From Streptomyces atroolivaceus (GTDB lineage: Bacteria > Actinomycetota > Actinomycetes > Streptomycetales > Streptomycetaceae): a stretch of DNA of 64,000 bases. Location of the stretch: assembly GCF_000717025.1 (NCBI RefSeq), contig NZ_JNXG01000005.1:124001-188000 (forward strand), written 5' to 3'. A model generated the notes under the pieces. That model was not told the origin of the DNA. It saw only the letters and a list, made by a program, of their open reading frames with translations, and did not search any database. Made by a program: the position numbers and the translations under genes. Shown here piece by piece: positions 61,087 through 64,000 of the stretch. How positions within the stretch are numbered: position 1 is the stretch's first letter; every line of letters starts with the position of its first letter.

Positions 61087-61158
61087 GAACGGCTCTCTTC
61101 TCGTGAGGGGGAGAGGTGCGGAGACTCGGCGGAGCGCGTGGCACGGGAGGCCGGCGCG

Positions 61159-62178
61159 TCAGGGAGGGGAAGGAGTGCGCGGGTCGGCCCGTCCGGTCGG
61201 AGGGCCGGCGAACAGGCTTCGCACCCAGACGAGTTGCTGCGCCCTGTGGTGCTCGGCGCCGCCCTCGTGGCCGTTGAACTCGTATACGTGTACGTCCTTG
61301 GGCCCCGCGTACCGGTTGTAGGCCGTGAAGCAGGTGGAGGGCGGGCAGATCTCGTCCATCATCGCGACGGAGAACAGCGCGGGAGCCGTCGCCCGCGTGG
61401 CGTGGTGCGCGGCGTCGAAGTACGCCAGCGTGCGGAAGACCGGGGCGGTGCGGTCGCGGTGGAGCCGGAGGTAGGCGGCGACCTCGGTGTACGGCGGCAC
61501 GCCCGCGATCCGTACGGCCCGGGGGATGTTGCACAGGAACGGCACGTCCGGCATCACCCCCGCCAGCCCCTCCACCAGCCCGGAGACGGCCAGCGCGATG
61601 CCGCCGCCCTGGCTCACTCCTGTCACCACGACGCGGGCCGGATCGATCTCGGGGTGGTCGCGCACCGCCTCCACGCAGCGGACCGCGTCGGTGAACACCC
61701 GCCGGTAGTAGTAGGTCTCGGGGCTCTCGATGCCCCGGGTCAGAAAGCCCGGTACGGTCCCTGCCGCACCGGGGTCGGTGTCGGTGGTGGCCCCGCCCGC
61801 CGCCGACCATCCCTGGCCCCGGGTGTCCATGACCAGGTGGGCGTACCCCGCGCAGGCCCACATCAGCTGCTCGTGCGCGAGCCCCCGGCCGCGTCCGTAC
61901 CCGAGGAACTCGACGACGCAGCCGAGTGGTTCGGTGGCACCGGCCGGCATGTGCAGCCAGCCGTGTACCGGGCGGCCGCCGTACCCCGGAACGCTCACGT
62001 CGTACGTACGCACCTGGGTCAGCCCGCAATCGACCCGCCTGTACCGGGGCTTGACGGGTACGCCGTCGTGAGGTGCCTCGTTCAGGGTGGCGGACCAGAA
62101 GTCGTCGAAACCGTCGGGCAGCGGGAGTGCGGGCCGGTAGGTGCGGCATTCCGTGAGCGGGAGATCGGCCGACGGCAT
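61159..62178 (-). CDS. AXE1-family acetyl esterase
   Basis: A 339-aa alpha/beta hydrolase of the acetyl xylan esterase/cephalosporin-C deacetylase (CE7) family. The nucleophile Ser is in VVTGVSQGGGIALAV; RGQGWSAAGG is the CE7 RGQ motif, and the catalytic His is expected in EFNGHEGGAEHH. There is no signal peptide, so it is cytoplasmic. Because it is co-operonic with the sialidase under the shared operator, removal of O-acetyl groups from imported sialic acid is a reasonable role, not known for this family. Confidence 0.9.
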   Translation of the reverse strand: MPSADLPLTECRTYRPALPLPDGFDDFWSATLNEAPHDGVPVKPRYRRVDCGLTQVRTYDVSVPGYGGRPVHGWLHMPAGATEPLGCVVEFLGYGRGRGLAHEQLMWACAGYAHLVMDTRGQGWSAAGGATTDTDPGAAGTVPGFLTRGIESPETYYYRRVFTDAVRCVEAVRDHPEIDPARVVVTGVSQGGGIALAVSGLVEGLAGVMPDVPFLCNIPRAVRIAGVPPYTEVAAYLRLHRDRTAPVFRTLAYFDAAHHATRATAPALFSVAMMDEICPPSTCFTAYNRYAGPKDVHVYEFNGHEGGAEHHRAQQLVWVRSLFAGPPTGRADPRTPSPP

Positions 62179-62217
62179 GGCTGTGCCCTCCAGGGGTACG
62201 GGAAGCGGCAGAACAGC

Positions 62218-62275
62218 AGACGTCAGATGTCCTGTTGGTCACCGGACCCTAGGGAGCCTTGCGGTCGGACGTCAA
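62218..62275 (-). promoter_or_regulatory. Esterase-sialidase promoter with shared operator
   Basis: Minus-strand TTGACG (62275-62270) and TAGGGT (62251-62246) are separated by 18 bp. GACATCTGACGTCT (62231-62218) starts 14 bp past the -10 and is identical to the motif at 63136. Confidence 0.65.
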
Positions 62276-62336
62276 GGGCGGGGGGCCGGCCGGAGCCCCC
62301 GCCTCGGGGCGGCGGCGGAGGCGTGACGGCCGGCGG

Positions 62337-63068
62337 TCAGGCCGTGCCCGCTCCGCGTGACCTGGCCTCGGCGATCCGTCGCCGGACGGGGGCGTAGTGC
62401 TCGCCGAGGGCCTTCAGGAACGCGGTGACGTCACCCTCCCGGGCCGCGTCCACGATGTTCTGATGGGCGGCGATCGTCGCGGTCTCGTCGGCGTGCGTGA
62501 ACCCGTCGAGGTGCGGTGCGACGATCGTGTAGACGTCCCAGAAGGCCATCGAGAGCTGGCCGATCAGGTCGTTGCCCAGAGGGGCCACCAGCAGCGCGTG
62601 GAAGGCCCGGTCCGCCGCGACGAAGCCGTGCCCCTCGCCCGCTCCGGTGGCGCGCATGGTCGCCACGAGGCTCTCGAGGCCGTCGAGCTGCTCGCTGCTG
62701 AGCGAAGAGATGATCCGGTCGGCCATGCCCCGCTCGAAGAGCTCGCGCACGTCGACCAGGTCGGCCATCACCTGGAAGTCGTCGTCGGGGGAGAGCAGGC
62801 CGCGGAAGGTGAGGCTCTCCACCAGCGCGGACAGGCTCAGCCGGCCGACGTACGTGCCGTGGCCGTGCCGCACCTCGACGATGTCGAGCGCGGCGAGGAT
62901 CTTGACGGCCTCCCGGACGCTGGAACGGCTGGCTCCGAGCGCCTCGCACAGGGCCGGCTCCGTGGGAAGCGGGTCCCCGGGGCGCAGCCGCTCGTCGAGG
63001 ATGTAGCGCTTGATGCCCTCGACGACTTCCTGTCGCAACAGGGTGCGGCCGGGTCGCGTGCCGGACAT
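62337..63068 (-). CDS. Second GntR/FadR-family regulator
   Basis: A 243-aa FCD-type GntR regulator from ATG 63068 behind GGGGAG; the frame extends upstream without family resemblance. Recognition helix region: LPTEPALCEALGASRSSVREAVKILAALDIVEVRHGHGTYVG, similar to the first regulator. FCD His residues appear in DRAFHALLVAPLGN and AAHQNIVDAAREG. It diverges from the family-5 binding protein gene across a perfect palindrome, so it probably represses importer, esterase and sialidase. Confidence 0.92.
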   Translation of the reverse strand: MSGTRPGRTLLRQEVVEGIKRYILDERLRPGDPLPTEPALCEALGASRSSVREAVKILAALDIVEVRHGHGTYVGRLSLSALVESLTFRGLLSPDDDFQVMADLVDVRELFERGMADRIISSLSSEQLDGLESLVATMRATGAGEGHGFVAADRAFHALLVAPLGNDLIGQLSMAFWDVYTIVAPHLDGFTHADETATIAAHQNIVDAAREGDVTAFLKALGEHYAPVRRRIAEARSRGAGTA

Positions 63069-63086
63069 ATGTGAACTCCCCACCTC

Positions 63087-63154
63087 TTGACCCCTCTCGA
63101 TTGTCAAGCTACGTTCCCACGCTATCAAGGCATCAGACATCTGACGTCTGATGC
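63087..63154. promoter_or_regulatory. Divergent promoters with 25-bp palindromic operator
   Basis: GCATCAGAC-N7-GTCTGATGC (63130-63154) is perfect, with GACATCTGACGTCT at 63136-63149. On the plus strand TTGACC (63087) and TACGTT (63110) are 17 bp apart. On the minus strand TTGATA (63128-63123) and GACAAT (63105-63100) are also 17 bp apart. The operator is just downstream of the plus start and just upstream of the minus -35. Confidence 0.7.
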
Positions 63155-63237
63155 TTGCCGGTTCGCCGGCAGTCCGACAGCAGCCGAAACCAGATGTTTC
63201 CCCTGCATTCCCCGCCTCAACGTCCCTTGGAGGACCC

Positions 63238-64000
63238 GTGCCCGAGCTGAGGCCAGCCGGCGTCGAGCGCCGCACCTTCCTGCGTTACACCGGCGCCGTC
63301 GGCGCGGCCGCCGCCATCACGGCAGGCCTGTCCGCATGCGGCGGGCCCGGCTCGACCGCCGACGGCGCGGCCGGCAAGGGTGACGGCAACGGCACGATCG
63401 AGGCCGGTCTGTCCTACCCCCTGTCGACCGGTTTCGACCCGATGATCACTTCCGGGGCCACGCCGTACGCCGCCAACATGCACATCTTCGAAGGCCTGGT
63501 CGATCTCGATCCGGCCACGCTCGTGGCACGCCCCGCCCTCGCCACGGAGATGCCGAAGAAGATCAACGCCACCACCTACCGGGCCACCCTCCGCGACGGT
63601 GCGACGTTCCACGACGGCTCCCCGGTCACCGCCGAGGACGTGGTGTTCAGCTTCGAGCGCATCCTGGACCGGAAGAACGCGTCGTTGATGGCGCAGTTCG
63701 TGCCCTTCATCGACACGATCACCGCCGTCGACACCAAGACGGTCGAGTTCAAACTCACGTACGCCTTCGCGCTCTTCCCCTCCCGTATCGCCGTCGCCCG
63801 GATCGTGCCGAAGAAGGTCGTCGAGGCCGACGTCAAGGGCTTCGACGCGAAGCCCGTCGGCTCGGGGCCCTACAAGTTCGTCGAGGCCACCCGCGAGGAC
63901 AAGATCGTCTTCGAGAAGTACGGCGCGTACAACGGACCCCACCCGGCCAAGGCCGAGAAGATGATCTGGCGCCTGATGTCGGACCAGTCGGCCCGCGTCA
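63238..64000 (+). CDS. Family-5 ABC solute-binding lipoprotein, 3'-truncated by window edge
   Basis: The first 254 residues of an SBP_bac_5 (peptide/nickel-type) binding protein, from GTG 63238 behind GGAGGA. The signal sequence has a twin-arginine motif (ERRTFLRY) and a lipobox (GLSACGG), so it is a Tat-exported lipoprotein candidate. [18 protein letters not shown] and [27 protein letters not shown] are family hallmarks. Family-5 binding proteins also carry sialic acid in SatA/SiaE systems; its operator suggests the same here. Dipeptide uptake is the main alternative. Confidence 0.92.
   Translation, partial: MPELRPAGVERRTFLRYTGAVGAAAAITAGLSACGGPGSTADGAAGKGDGNGTIEAGLSYPLSTGFDPMITSGATPYAANMHIFEGLVDLDPATLVARPALATEMPKKINATTYRATLRDGATFHDGSPVTAEDVVFSFERILDRKNASLMAQFVPFIDTITAVDTKTVEFKLTYAFALFPSRIAVARIVPKKVVEADVKGFDAKPVGSGPYKFVEATREDKIVFEKYGAYNGPHPAKAEKMIWRLMSDQSARV

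Overview
The window looks like the chromosome of a Streptomyces-type actinomycete. The DNA is very GC-rich with strong third-position GC. GTG starts, ATGA and GTGA stop/start overlaps and apparently leaderless genes are common. The gene families also fit: SAV2148-type HEPN protein, streptogrisin-like protease, DUF5701, DUF1697, and a Cys-ending RRHVDLGR-type leader peptide. No rRNA, tRNA or CRISPR array was recognised.

Left part (1-27 kb). A 5'-truncated GH1 beta-glucosidase is followed by two tandem GNAT paralogues, a DUF1707-FHA protein, and a secreted GH30/ricin-lectin enzyme divergent from a TetR regulator. The trehalose/glycogen pair treY and glgX, a SAV2148-type HEPN protein and a DnaQ-like exonuclease come next. 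A three-gene sugar ABC importer starts at 16.8 kb. A macrolide-type glycosyltransferase follows behind a palindrome-containing promoter, then a secreted S8 protease and a streptogrisin-like S1 protease, both in front-loaded intergenic regions.

Sulfur assimilation (26.6-36.0 kb, all minus strand). A 27-aa leader peptide ending RRHVDLGRMSSAICPVR precedes sirA, a 59-aa CxxC/CxxC protein, cysH, cysC, cysD and cysN. Most of these overlap or nearly touch. A sulfonate-type ABC importer (binding protein, ATPase, permease) and a CbiX chelatase follow; the chelatase could supply the siroheme that SirA needs. Together they would import sulfonate or sulfate-derived sulfur and reduce it to sulfide.

Middle (36-43 kb). 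This part has a GNAT, a GAF/HTH regulator with a TTGCAA inverted repeat upstream, and an AidB-like acyl-CoA dehydrogenase back to back with a YihY membrane protein across only 17 bp, sharing one symmetric -10 element. DUF5701, an AraC regulator and a VOC protein complete it.

Acyl-CoA pathway (43.2-50.9 kb). A 3-hydroxyacyl-CoA dehydrogenase and two CoA-transferase subunits lie on the minus strand. They diverge from a LysR regulator, a thiolase, an MHS-type symporter and a MaoC hydratase. This set could import a carboxylic acid, activate it and cleave it. No acyl-CoA dehydrogenase is in the cluster.

A LysR/SDR pair with a truncated Rossmann-type gene (50.9-52.9 kb) looks like a rearranged insertion. 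It abuts the sialic acid region (52.9-64 kb), which holds nanT-like MFS, nanE, nanK, nanA, a GntR regulator, an FAD monooxygenase, a sialidase, an AXE1-family esterase, a second GntR regulator and the start of a Tat-type family-5 binding lipoprotein. Three promoters in this region share the motif GACATCT(G/T)ACGTCT just downstream of their predicted start sites, so sialidase, esterase, importers and catabolic enzymes probably form one regulon.
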